A stretch of 25,713 bases of DNA from Rhodoferax sp. (lineage in GTDB: Bacteria; Pseudomonadota; Gammaproteobacteria; Burkholderiales; Burkholderiaceae_C), in contig JAQTSL010000010.1 of the NCBI GenBank assembly GCA_028711355.1, positions 1 through 25,713 of the forward strand, given 5' to 3'. Made by a program: the position numbers and the translations under genes. Positions 14,770-22,129 of the stretch are shown in pieces. Below the pieces are notes generated by a model. It was not told the DNA's origin, made no database searches, and worked only from the letters and a program-made list of their open reading frames with translations. The stretch's first letter is position 1. Each line of letters starts with the position of its first letter.

Positions 14770-15075
14770 GGTTGACCACTTACAAACGTCACTAACTGCT
14801 TATGAACATTGAGTTTTTCCGCTTTGATCAGGTTCACCTTTGGGGTGACAGCGCAACGCACCCGATTGAGCGACAGGCAACGCGCCTGGGGTCGTTGCCC
14901 CTCCTTGCGGGCACAAGCCCGCTGCGTCGTCCCCCTTGCAGGGCGCAGCCATGCCAGAGGCATGGCCTGCGCTTGCCGTCCAAACGTGCGCAGGCACGTT
15001 TGGAGCTGCGGCAATTGCCCTACCCATGCACGTTGCCAGTGGCCCACTCGGGCGCGTCCAACTAAGGAATTTAGG
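14758..15075. mobile_element. 318-bp MITE-like element with IS1380-type ends (copy B)
   Basis: The left end CCTAGATTCCTCGGTTG and the mirrored right end CCTAAATTCCTTAGTTG agree at 14 of 17 positions. Flanks TTCAT (14753-14757) and ATCAT (15076-15080) agree at 4 of 5, suggesting an aged target duplication. Bases 14758-14868 are homologous to the 121-bp element at 12891-13011. The extra ~200 bases hold consecutive hairpins: GCGGGC-ACAA-GCCCGC (14907-14922), GCGCAGCCATGCC-AGA-GGCATGG-C-CTGCGC (14943-14972) and CCAAACGTGC-GCAG-GCACGTTTGG (14980-15003). No transposase is encoded. It fills the argH-algZ divergent promoter region. Confidence 0.72.
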
Positions 15076-15177
15076 ATCATGGCGAGGTGTGGTGGCTGGG
15101 TGGGGGCGAAATGTTTGCGGGAATCATCAATAATGGCGTGCCACGACCTGCACGTGTGCCCAAAAACCATTGAGTCA

Positions 15178-16233
15178 ATGAAAGATTCGCAAATTTTATC
15201 GACCTTCAAGGAGACGGCTTTTTTGCCAGAGTCTGCGCCAGAGCCGGTGCCGACCGCGCAGTCGTTGGTGTGCGACGCATGCCGCGTTGGCGTGGTGTTG
15301 CGTGCGGTGCTGTTTGTTGAAGTGGTGGTGGCGGTGCTTTCAATCTTTGGCGCCATCACTTTTCGGGACTGGTTGACGCGTCTGTCGCTGATCACCAGCG
15401 CGGCGTTGCCGGCGACCTTGCTGTGGTTGATTGTTACCTGCGGCCTCAAACGATGGCTGATCAAGCTCAAGCCGGCGCTACAGCAGGGCTTATCCGTCGT
15501 GCTGGGCGCGCTGGCGGGGCTGTATGGTTGTGCGCTGCTGGTGCTGTTGGGTTTGGTGGAGTCGGCGCCTTGGCTGGCCAGCGGCGCCAGCGGTGCTGGC
15601 CTGTCGGCGCTGCTGGTGGCCGAACTCACGTTGCGTGCGCGCGGCCTGGCCCCGGCCGCGGCGGCGGCCCGACTGGTCGAGTTGCAGGCGCGCATTCGGC
15701 CGCATTTTTTGTTCAATACGCTCAACAGCGCAATTGCCCTGGTGCGTGCTGAACCGCGCAAAGCCGAACATTTGCTGGAAGACTTGAGCGAGCTGTTCCG
15801 CTATGCGTTGGCCGAGCAGGGGGCCAGCGTCACGCTGGCCAGCGAAATTGCGCTGGCGCAGCGCTACCTGGCGATTGAACAGGTGCGTTTTGGCGACCGG
15901 ATTCAGGTGCAATGGGCGCTGGACGAGCGCGCAGCCGGGGCGCTGCTGCCGCCGCTGTTGCTACAGCCGCTGGTGGAAAACGCGGTCAAGCACGGCGTCG
16001 AACCCAGCGCTGGCGGTGCACGCATCCGCGTCAGCACGCAGCGGCGCGGCTCGGTGGCGGTCATTAAAGTCAGCAACACGGTCGATGATGGGGGCGCGCT
16101 GGCGCCGCCCGGGCACGGGCTGGCGCTGGCCAACGTGGCCGAACGGCTGGCCTTGCTGCACGATGTGCAGGGTCAGTTCAGAGCCGGTTTGAAGGACGGT
16201 GTGTTTCAGGTTCGAATCGAGGTACCGCTATGA
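15178..16233 (+). CDS. algZ: LytS/AlgZ-family sensor histidine kinase
   Basis: This membrane histidine kinase partners the response regulator that follows. Taking the ATG at 15178 (MKDSQILSTFKETAF) gives 351 residues. About four membrane helices (around 40-60, 71-90, 105-127 and 133-150) are followed by the short His_kinase domain: phospho-acceptor H176 in ARIRPHFLFNTLN, the N-box LVENAVKHG near 265-273 and the G-box GHGLALANVAERL near 312-324. There is no periplasmic sensor domain. The stop overlaps the algR start (ATGA). The frame is open further upstream. An ATG at 15079 with AAGGA from the element end would add 33 residues (MARCGGWVGAKCL...), so the true start is uncertain. The argH neighbourhood resembles the fimS/algZ-algR locus of Pseudomonas, but no hemC follows here. 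Confidence 0.85.
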   Translation: MKDSQILSTFKETAFLPESAPEPVPTAQSLVCDACRVGVVLRAVLFVEVVVAVLSIFGAITFRDWLTRLSLITSAALPATLLWLIVTCGLKRWLIKLKPALQQGLSVVLGALAGLYGCALLVLLGLVESAPWLASGASGAGLSALLVAELTLRARGLAPAAAAARLVELQARIRPHFLFNTLNSAIALVRAEPRKAEHLLEDLSELFRYALAEQGASVTLASEIALAQRYLAIEQVRFGDRIQVQWALDERAAGALLPPLLLQPLVENAVKHGVEPSAGGARIRVSTQRRGSVAVIKVSNTVDDGGALAPPGHGLALANVAERLALLHDVQGQFRAGLKDGVFQVRIEVPL

Positions 16234-16973
16234 CGCTGCGGGTGCTGATCGTCGATGACGAGGCGCTGGCGCGCGCGCGCCTGCGCAGCTTGCTGTCTGA
16301 CTGCACCGCACCTGCTGCATTGGTCGTTGCCGAGGCCGCCACGGCAGTCGATGCCATGCGCTGCGCTACCCATCAAACGCTGGACCTGGTGCTGGCCGAC
16401 ATTCATATGCCCGGCGCCGATGGGCTGACGCTGGCGCAGACGCTGCGCACCTTGCCAGTGCCGCCGGCGCTGGTTTTTGTCACGGCCTACGCCGAACACG
16501 CGGTACAGGCCTTTGAGCTCGACGCGGTGGATTACCTGACCAAACCGGTCCGGCTCGAACGGTTGCAGACAACGTTGCAAAAAGTAGAGCGCTTGGCGCA
16601 AGCCGGAAAAGGGGAAGAGCCTGATTTGATCGATGATTTTTTGATCATTCAGGAGCGCGCAGGTAGTCAGCGGGTGGCGCTCGTGGATGTGCTGTATCTG
16701 AAGGCCGAGCTGAAATACATCACGGTGCGAACCGCCGCGCACAGTTATGTGCTGGAGGGCTCGCTGAGCGATCTGGAGCAACGCTACGCGCAGCGATTTA
16801 TCCGCATCCACCGCAACACACTGGTGGCGCGGCACGCGGTGCGTGCGCTGCAAAGACAGCACGACCCGCAAGAGGGCGATGGCTGGGCAGTGCAGTTGGA
16901 CCAGGTGTCAGAGCCGCTGTTCGTGTCACGCCGGCAACTGGCGGCGGTGCGCGCGCTGGTGGAACTGCGCTAG
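16230..16973 (+). CDS. algR: LytTR-family response regulator AlgR
   Basis: This 247-residue DNA-binding response regulator has a receiver domain at residues 3-120 with the acidic pocket D9/D10, phospho-acceptor D57 in LVLADIHMPG, T85 in FVTAYAEHA and K105 in YLTKPV. The LytTR domain follows at about 137-240, with LVDVLYLKAELKYITVRT and RFIRIHRNTLVARHAV. It would be phosphorylated by the preceding kinase, whose stop codon overlaps its start. In Pseudomonas AlgR controls pili and alginate; the targets here are unknown. The next gene, ubiE, is unrelated in function and separated by a small hairpin. Confidence 0.92.
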   Translation: MTLRVLIVDDEALARARLRSLLSDCTAPAALVVAEAATAVDAMRCATHQTLDLVLADIHMPGADGLTLAQTLRTLPVPPALVFVTAYAEHAVQAFELDAVDYLTKPVRLERLQTTLQKVERLAQAGKGEEPDLIDDFLIIQERAGSQRVALVDVLYLKAELKYITVRTAAHSYVLEGSLSDLEQRYAQRFIRIHRNTLVARHAVRALQRQHDPQEGDGWAVQLDQVSEPLFVSRRQLAAVRALVELR

Positions 16974-16978
16974 TTAAC

Positions 16979-16994
16979 CCGCCAAGCCAGGCGG
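16979..16994 (+). terminator. Weak hairpin after algR
   Basis: CCGCC-AAGCCA-GGCGG, 5 bp of G/C pairs followed by TTTGCC, starts 6 bases after the algR stop. The stem is short and the T run brief, so this is only a weak terminator candidate. Confidence 0.35.
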
Positions 16995-17066
16995 TTTGCC
17001 GTTCTCAGCGACAATTTGCTGGCGCGCACCAGCGTGCCGCCCTTCCACCGAACAAAGATTCACATC

Positions 17067-17798
17067 ATGAGCAGCACCCACTTTGGCTTTAAGAACGTTG
17101 ACGAAAGCGACAAGGCGCGCCACGTCAAGGGCGTGTTCGATTCAGTAGCGCCCAAATATGACTTGATGAACGATCTGATGTCGATGGGGCTGCACCGGGC
17201 CTGGAAGGCTTACACGGTGCTGGTGGCCAATTTGCACCAAGGCGACAAGGTGCTCGACATTGCTGCCGGCACCGGCGACCTGTCGCTGGCCTTCGCCGAA
17301 AAAGTGGGCCAAAGCGGTTTGGTGGTACAGACTGACATCAATGAGGCCATGCTCAGTAACGGGCGCAACCGGCTGGTGGACCGGGGCGTGCTGTTGCCCA
17401 CGCTGGTCTGTGATGCGGAAAAGCTGCCGTTTGCGGACGGCTACTTTGACTTGGTCAGTGTCGCTTTTGGCTTGCGCAACATGACGCACAAAGATCTGGC
17501 GCTGGCCGAGATGTGCCGGGTGCTCAAGCCTGGCGGCAAACTGCTGGTACTGGAGTTTTCCAAGGTGGCGCAGCCGCTGGAAAAGCTCTACGACTGGTAT
17601 TCGTTCAAGGTGTTGCCCAAGTTGGGTGAATGGGTGGCGGGGGATGCCTCAAGTTACCAGTATTTGGCCGAATCGATTCGGATGCACCCCGGTCAGGAAG
17701 AACTGAAATCCCTGATGAAGGCTAATGGCTTTGGGCATGTGGATTACCACAATATGACCGGTGGTCTGGTAGCCTTGCACGTCGGTTTGAAATGTTGA
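17067..17798 (+). CDS. ubiE: Ubiquinone/menaquinone C-methyltransferase UbiE
   Basis: This SAM-dependent methyltransferase carries out the C-methylation of the ubiquinone (and, where present, menaquinone) ring. The 243-residue protein begins MSSTHFGFKNVDESDKARHV and has the UbiE signature VFDSVAPKYDLMNDLMSMGLHR, the SAM site VLDIAAGTGDLSLAF near residues 63-77, and the post-motif LRNMTHKDLALAEMCRVLKPGG with LLVLEFSK. The ATG at 17067 is the family start; the frame is open a little upstream, without support. It heads the run ubiE, Tim44-domain gene, ubiJ, ubiB, which are probably expressed together. Confidence 0.97.
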   Translation: MSSTHFGFKNVDESDKARHVKGVFDSVAPKYDLMNDLMSMGLHRAWKAYTVLVANLHQGDKVLDIAAGTGDLSLAFAEKVGQSGLVVQTDINEAMLSNGRNRLVDRGVLLPTLVCDAEKLPFADGYFDLVSVAFGLRNMTHKDLALAEMCRVLKPGGKLLVLEFSKVAQPLEKLYDWYSFKVLPKLGEWVAGDASSYQYLAESIRMHPGQEELKSLMKANGFGHVDYHNMTGGLVALHVGLKC

Positions 17799-17822
17799 AA
17801 CTTTTTTTGCAAGGAACGCGCA

Positions 17823-18794
17823 ATGAAACGTTGGTTTTGGTTAGTGGCGATGAGTTTGGCCCTGGTGACCGGGCATGCGGATGCGGCCAAACGGTTTGGT
17901 GGTGGCAAGTCGTTTGGCCAGCAGTCCAGCAACGTCACGCAACGTCAGGTGGCACCGGCCATGCCGGGAGCACCCGCCAAGGCTGGCACCGCGCCGGCCG
18001 CTGGTAATGCCGCTGCGGCTGCTGCGCCAAAGCGGCCCTGGGGTGCGATGCTGGGTGGCTTGGCGGCCGGCTTGGGTCTGGCCTGGCTGGCCAGCTCGCT
18101 GGGGCTGGGTGGGGCCATGGGACAGATTCTGACCGTGGCCTTGCTGGCGATGGCGGTAATGATGCTGGTGGGTTGGTTCATGCGTCGTAAAGCAACTGCT
18201 GCGGCTGCCGGTGGCAGGCCGTTTGCTTTTCAGGGTGCGGGAGCGTCGCCGCAAACGCCCACGCCGCACAGTTATCGGCCAGAAAACGTTGGCAACGACG
18301 CCTCGGCGCGTCCCTGGGAGCGGTCCGCCTCCGCATTTGAAGCCGCTTCGCCCGCCTCAGGTGGTTCGATGATCGGCTCTGGGCTGCTGGGCGCGCAGGC
18401 TTGGGGTGTTCCGGAAGGTTTTGATTCTGAGGGGTTCCTGCGCTCGGCCAAGGCCAATTTTGTGTCGTTGCAGGCTGCCTGGGACCGGTCTGACATCGCC
18501 GCGCTGCGGGTTATGATGACCGACACCATGCTCAAAGAAATTCAGGCGCAGTTGGCCGACCGCGAGTCGCATACTGGCGGTCCGGTCAACATGACCGACG
18601 TGGTGATGATCGAAGCGCATCTGTTGGGTATCGAAGACATGGGGCACGAGTACATGGCCAGCGTCGAGTTTTCCGGCATGATCCGCGAAGAGCCGTCGGC
18701 CGGTGCCAGCCCGTTCCGTGAAGTCTGGAACATGACCAAGACCAAAAATGGTCAAAGCGGCTGGCTGGTTGCCGGGGTGCAAGCCCTGCAATGA
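17823..18794 (+). CDS. Tim44-like domain membrane protein
   Basis: This 323-residue protein has an N-terminal signal or anchor (MKRWFWLVAMSLALVTGHADA), a Gly/Ala/Pro-rich stretch (about 25-70) and two membrane helices near 73-95 and 100-119, the second followed by MRRK. After a disordered linker comes a C-terminal Tim44-like domain (about 200-323) with EGFLRSAKANFVSLQAAWDRSD, LKEIQAQLADRE and the closing REVWNMTKTKNGQSGWLVAGVQAL. The domain is the lipid- and protein-binding part of mitochondrial Tim44; the role of bacterial versions is not settled. Lying 24 bases behind ubiE and before ubiJ-ubiB, it may belong to the membrane-bound ubiquinone machinery, but this is inference from position. 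Confidence 0.9.
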   Translation: MKRWFWLVAMSLALVTGHADAAKRFGGGKSFGQQSSNVTQRQVAPAMPGAPAKAGTAPAAGNAAAAAAPKRPWGAMLGGLAAGLGLAWLASSLGLGGAMGQILTVALLAMAVMMLVGWFMRRKATAAAAGGRPFAFQGAGASPQTPTPHSYRPENVGNDASARPWERSASAFEAASPASGGSMIGSGLLGAQAWGVPEGFDSEGFLRSAKANFVSLQAAWDRSDIAALRVMMTDTMLKEIQAQLADRESHTGGPVNMTDVVMIEAHLLGIEDMGHEYMASVEFSGMIREEPSAGASPFREVWNMTKTKNGQSGWLVAGVQALQ

Positions 18795-18812
18795 GATAGC
18801 TCAAATAAATCA

Positions 18813-18912
18813 GGACTTGCGCAAAATTGTCCCAGTTGGGCACACCGCCGCAGGCAGTACGCTTGATACGACAAGGCGGTGCAACGCCGCTGGGGCGATT
18901 TTGAGTAAGTCC
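18813..18912. repeat. 100-bp palindromic intergenic repeat before ubiJ
   Basis: The ends GGACTTGCGCAAAATTGTCC and the mirrored right end GGACTTACTCAAAATCGCCC agree at 16 of 20 positions. Further in, CACCGCC and GGCGGTG pair perfectly, so the whole can fold into one long bulged hairpin. Flanks contain ATAAAT on both sides. I recall closely similar sequences between genes in Comamonadaceae. No ORF is present. It splits the Tim44-domain gene from ubiJ. Confidence 0.65.
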
Positions 18913-18938
18913 GATAAATTCAGGAATAATCGGGGACT

Positions 18939-19487
18939 ATGACAACACAGTCCCCTTTTTCTTTGCTGCAAGACTTCTTTCAGAAGCTGCCCCTGCCCAA
19001 CTTTCAACCGCCAGCCTGGGCCGTGGCTGAGCTGCAAAACCGCGTTGTGCTGCTGCTCAACCATGTCTTGATGCAGGAGGCTGAGGCGATGACGCGCTTG
19101 GCTCGGCACAAAGGTCAGGTGATGCAGGTGCAATGGTGCGCGCTGTCATTCAAGCTGCAGGCTACGCCCGCCGGCTTGCTGGAGTTGGCTGCGGCTGAAC
19201 GTCAAGCTGATTTGGTGCTGACGGTGACCGAGGTGTCCCCGGTGGCACTGGCACAGGGCGTGCTCAAGGGTGACAAGCCTGCGGTGCGGATTGCGGGCGA
19301 CGTGCAGTTGGCCGCCGAGGTGAGCTGGCTGACCGAACACGTGCGCTGGGACCTTGAAGAAGACCTGGCGCGTGTCATGGGTGATGTGCCGGCGCACACG
19401 CTGGCGCAGATGGTGGCTACAGCAGTTTCAGGGCTGCGACAGTTTGTCTCAAAGGTGTCGGGCTTGGTTCCTGGTAAAGCTGCCTGA
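18939..19487 (+). CDS. ubiJ: UbiJ, SCP2-domain accessory protein of ubiquinone synthesis
   Basis: This 182-residue protein has an SCP2-like lipid-binding fold (about 10-130): PAWAVAELQNRVVLLLNHVL, then QVQWCALSFKLQATPAGLLEL, LVLTVTEVSPVALAQG, AVRIAGDVQLAAEVSWL. The C-terminal helices are HVRWDLEEDLARVMGDVPAHTLAQ. UbiJ holds the hydrophobic ubiquinone intermediates and organises the soluble Ubi complex with UbiK. The stop shares one base with the ubiB start, so the two are translationally coupled, as in the usual ubiE-ubiJ-ubiB order. The ribosome binding site is weak (GGGG), and the palindromic repeat ends only 26 bases upstream. Confidence 0.9.
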   Translation: MTTQSPFSLLQDFFQKLPLPNFQPPAWAVAELQNRVVLLLNHVLMQEAEAMTRLARHKGQVMQVQWCALSFKLQATPAGLLELAAAERQADLVLTVTEVSPVALAQGVLKGDKPAVRIAGDVQLAAEVSWLTEHVRWDLEEDLARVMGDVPAHTLAQMVATAVSGLRQFVSKVSGLVPGKAA

Positions 19488-21052
19488 TGACACGTCTTTT
19501 TCGCGGCATCTTTATTGTTTGGGTGCTGTTTCGACATGGGCTGGATGAACTGGTTCTGACCAGCCTGAACAACCCGATACTGTCGCGGTTGGCGCGCATT
19601 GTGGCGGTTGGCCGCAACTTGCAGGCGCCACGCGGCCAGCGTATCCGGCAGGCGCTGGAAGACCTGGGACCGATTTTTGTCAAGTTTGGTCAGGTGCTCT
19701 CCACCCGGCGCGATCTGTTGCCGGTGGATATTTCTGACGAACTGGCCATGCTGCAAGATCAGGTGCCGCCGTTTCCCAGCGAGGTGGCGATCGGTATCAT
19801 TGAAAAGGCCTTTAAAAAGAAAGTGGACGACATTTTTGTGTCGTTTGATCGCCAACCGATTGCCAGTGCGTCGATTGCTCAAGTCCACTTCGCCGTGCTG
19901 AAAGACCGTGACGGCCAGCAGCGCGAGGTGGCGGTCAAGGTGTTGCGCCCTGGCATGGCCACCGTGATCGACAAAGACCTGGACCTGATGCGCATGATGG
20001 CTGGGTGGGTGGATGACCTGTCGACCGATGGTAAGCGCCTGAAGCCGCGCGAGGTGGTGGCTGAGTTCGACAAGTACTTGCATGACGAATTAGACCTGGT
20101 CCGTGAAGCCTCCAGCGCGGCGCAGTTGCGGCGCAACATGGCTGATCTGGATTTGGTGCTGATCCCTGAAATGTTCTGGGACTATTGCCTGCCCAACGTG
20201 ATGGTGATGGAGCGCATGAAAGGTGTGCCGATCAACCAGGTGGATCGGCTACGCGCGGCCGGGGTGGACATCCCCAAGCTGGCGCGAGACGGTGTCACGA
20301 TCTTTTTTACCCAGGTGTTTCGTGATGGTTTTTTTCACGCGGATATGCACCCGGGCAATATCCAGGTCAGTGTTGAGCCGGCTACTTTTGGTCGATATAT
20401 TTCGCTCGACTTTGGCATCATTGGCACGCTGACTGAGGTAGATAAAGAGTACCTGGCGCAGAATTTCACCGCTTTTTTCAGGCGCGATTACAAGCGCGTG
20501 GCCGAATTGCATATTGAATCTGGCTGGGTACCAAAGACGACCCGTGTCGATGAGCTTGAAGCTGCCATCCGGTCGGTGTGCGAGCCTTATTTTGATCGTC
20601 CGTTGAAGGAAATCTCTCTTGGTCTGTTACTGATGCGGTTATTTCAGACCTCGCGCCGGTTTCAGGTCGAGATTCAGCCCCAGTTGGTGCTGTTGCAAAA
20701 GACCTTGCTCAACATTGAGGGTCTTGGCCGCCAGCTTGACCCCGAACTGGACCTGTGGAACACCGCCAAGCCGTTTCTTGAAAAATGGATGGTCAACCAG
20801 ATCGGTCCAAAGAAACTGATCGATCAATTGCGCAACGAGGGACCCCGCTACGCCAAGATGTTGCCGGAATTGCCACGTTTGTTATTTGATTTTTTGCAAA
20901 CGCGTGGCCGAGACCACAGCAAAGAATTGCAAGCGCTGTTGATTGAGCAGAAACGGACCAATCGTCTGCTGTCGGCCATCGTTTATGGCGGCGTTGGCTT
21001 TGTACTTGGCTTGCTGGCGATGCAAATACTGATCCGGGTCCGTCTTTTTTAG
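19487..21052 (+). CDS. ubiB: UbiB, ABC1/ADCK-family protein kinase-like ATPase for ubiquinone synthesis
   Basis: This 521-residue member of the atypical ADCK kinase family has the KxGQ motif as KFGQ (66-69), the alanine-rich nucleotide loop ASASIAQVH (127-135), the lysine K151 in VAVKVLRPG, the catalytic HADMHPGNIQ and the metal-binding DFG in ISLDFGIIG. A C-terminal membrane anchor (about 490-515, VYGGVGFVLGLLAMQILI) follows. UbiB is needed for ubiquinone synthesis, where its ATPase activity is thought to help extract lipid intermediates from the membrane. The start overlaps the ubiJ stop by one base. All expected motifs are intact. Confidence 0.97.
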   Translation: MTRLFRGIFIVWVLFRHGLDELVLTSLNNPILSRLARIVAVGRNLQAPRGQRIRQALEDLGPIFVKFGQVLSTRRDLLPVDISDELAMLQDQVPPFPSEVAIGIIEKAFKKKVDDIFVSFDRQPIASASIAQVHFAVLKDRDGQQREVAVKVLRPGMATVIDKDLDLMRMMAGWVDDLSTDGKRLKPREVVAEFDKYLHDELDLVREASSAAQLRRNMADLDLVLIPEMFWDYCLPNVMVMERMKGVPINQVDRLRAAGVDIPKLARDGVTIFFTQVFRDGFFHADMHPGNIQVSVEPATFGRYISLDFGIIGTLTEVDKEYLAQNFTAFFRRDYKRVAELHIESGWVPKTTRVDELEAAIRSVCEPYFDRPLKEISLGLLLMRLFQTSRRFQVEIQPQLVLLQKTLLNIEGLGRQLDPELDLWNTAKPFLEKWMVNQIGPKKLIDQLRNEGPRYAKMLPELPRLLFDFLQTRGRDHSKELQALLIEQKRTNRLLSAIVYGGVGFVLGLLAMQILIRVRLF

Positions 21053-21060
21053 TCCGACTT

Positions 21061-21066
21061 TATAAT
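21061..21066 (+). promoter_or_regulatory. Perfect -10 box ahead of fmdB
   Basis: TATAAT lies 38 bases before the fmdB start and 9 bases after the ubiB stop. No good -35 hexamer is found at 16-18 bases' spacing. It is a likely start of a second transcript for the fmdB-DUF502-aspS group. Confidence 0.5.
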
Positions 21067-21103
21067 CGCAGGCTTTGCGACTGTCTGCCGGAGCTCTGAC
21101 ATC

Positions 21104-21418
21104 ATGCCGATTTACGCCTACAAGTGCGGGTCCTGTGGATTTGCCAAAGATGTTTTGCAAAGAATCTCGGACCCTGTGCTAACCGAATGCCCTGAGTGCG
21201 GCCAATCGACTTTTACCAAACAACTGACCGCCGCTGGTTTTCAGCTTAAGGGCTCGGGCTGGTACGCCACCGACTTCAAGGGTGGCAGCGCCAGTGGCGC
21301 CAACGCCGCAGTAGCACCAAAAACGGACGCTGCAACTGCTGCAACCGACACAACCAAAAAGCCCGACGCTGTGGCACCTGCCGCTGGTTGTGGTGCGGGC
21401 TGCGCCTGCCACCCCTGA
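21104..21418 (+). CDS. FmdB-family zinc ribbon protein
   Basis: This 104-residue protein has the FmdB/CxxC regulatory domain at residues 1-43: MPIYAYKCGSCG, then DVLQRISDPVLTECPECG, with two CxxC pairs to bind zinc, and GFQLKGSGWYATDF. The Ala/Thr-rich tail ends CGAGCACHP, with an additional Cys cluster. The function is unproven; it is a putative regulator. Its place between ubiB and the DUF502 gene upstream of aspS is the usual one in Burkholderiales. The stop is only 10 bases before the next start. Confidence 0.9.
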   Translation: MPIYAYKCGSCGFAKDVLQRISDPVLTECPECGQSTFTKQLTAAGFQLKGSGWYATDFKGGSASGANAAVAPKTDAATAATDTTKKPDAVAPAAGCGAGCACHP

Positions 21419-21428
21419 GGTTGCCGCG

Positions 21429-22079
21429 ATGACCACCGCCCATTTGAAAAGATATTTGCTGACCGGCTTGCTGGTCTGGTTGCCGCTGGCGATCACGATC
21501 TGGGTGCTGCTCTGGTTGGTCGGTTTGCTGGACGGCATTTTTGTCGCCCTGCTGTCAGGCGTTCAAGCGATCTTGCCTGATCCGCTGGCGCACCTGCTTG
21601 AGCAGTTGAAACATATTCCCGGACTCGGCGTGGTGCTGGTGTTTTCCGGGTTGCTGCTAACCGGGTCCTTGGTCTCAAACGTCGCCGGGCGTTGGTGGTT
21701 GGCGCAGTGGGATCGGCTGTTTACCCATATCCCGGTGTTTCGTACCATCTACAACAGCGTCAAGAAGGTTTCGGACACGCTTTTTTCCAGCAACGGCAAC
21801 GCCTTTCGCACCGCTTTGTTGGTGCAGTATCCGCGTGCAGGGGCCTGGACCATTGCGTTCCAGACCGGTACCCCCGGCGGCGAGGTGGCTAGCCATTTGG
21901 CCGGCGACTACATCAGCGTCTATGTGCCGACTACGCCGAACCCGACCAGCGGTTTTTTTCTGTTGCTGCCACGCAGTGAGGTGATTGAGCTAAAGATGAG
22001 CGTCGATGAGGCGCTGACGTATGTGATTTCGATGGGTTCGGTGGCTCCCAGTGCAGGCGCTGCGCCGGTTGTGCGCTAG
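21429..22079 (+). CDS. DUF502 family inner-membrane protein
   Basis: This 216-residue protein starts MTTAHLKRYLLTGLLVWLPL, with GAGG 9 bases upstream. It has two membrane helices (about 8-33 and 60-80) and a conserved soluble part: HIPVFRTIYNSVKKVSDTLF, LVQYPRAGAWTIAFQTG, and YVPTTPNPTSGFFLLLPRSEV with MSVDEALTYVISMG. This is the DUF502 family (PF04367), of unknown function. It follows fmdB closely and precedes aspS by 50 bases. Confidence 0.92.
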   Translation: MTTAHLKRYLLTGLLVWLPLAITIWVLLWLVGLLDGIFVALLSGVQAILPDPLAHLLEQLKHIPGLGVVLVFSGLLLTGSLVSNVAGRWWLAQWDRLFTHIPVFRTIYNSVKKVSDTLFSSNGNAFRTALLVQYPRAGAWTIAFQTGTPGGEVASHLAGDYISVYVPTTPNPTSGFFLLLPRSEVIELKMSVDEALTYVISMGSVAPSAGAAPVVR

Positions 22080-22129
22080 TTTTTTTGACAACTCTGCCGC
22101 TTTGGATGGCGGTGACGGAAAGTAGTTTT

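Noticed and set aside
14758..15075. Hairpin block in the argH-algZ gap as a riboswitch or CRISPR-like array
   Set aside because: The hairpins are of different sequence and spacing, so it is no repeat-spacer array, and the bounded ends with homology to 12891-13011 explain it better as a mobile element.
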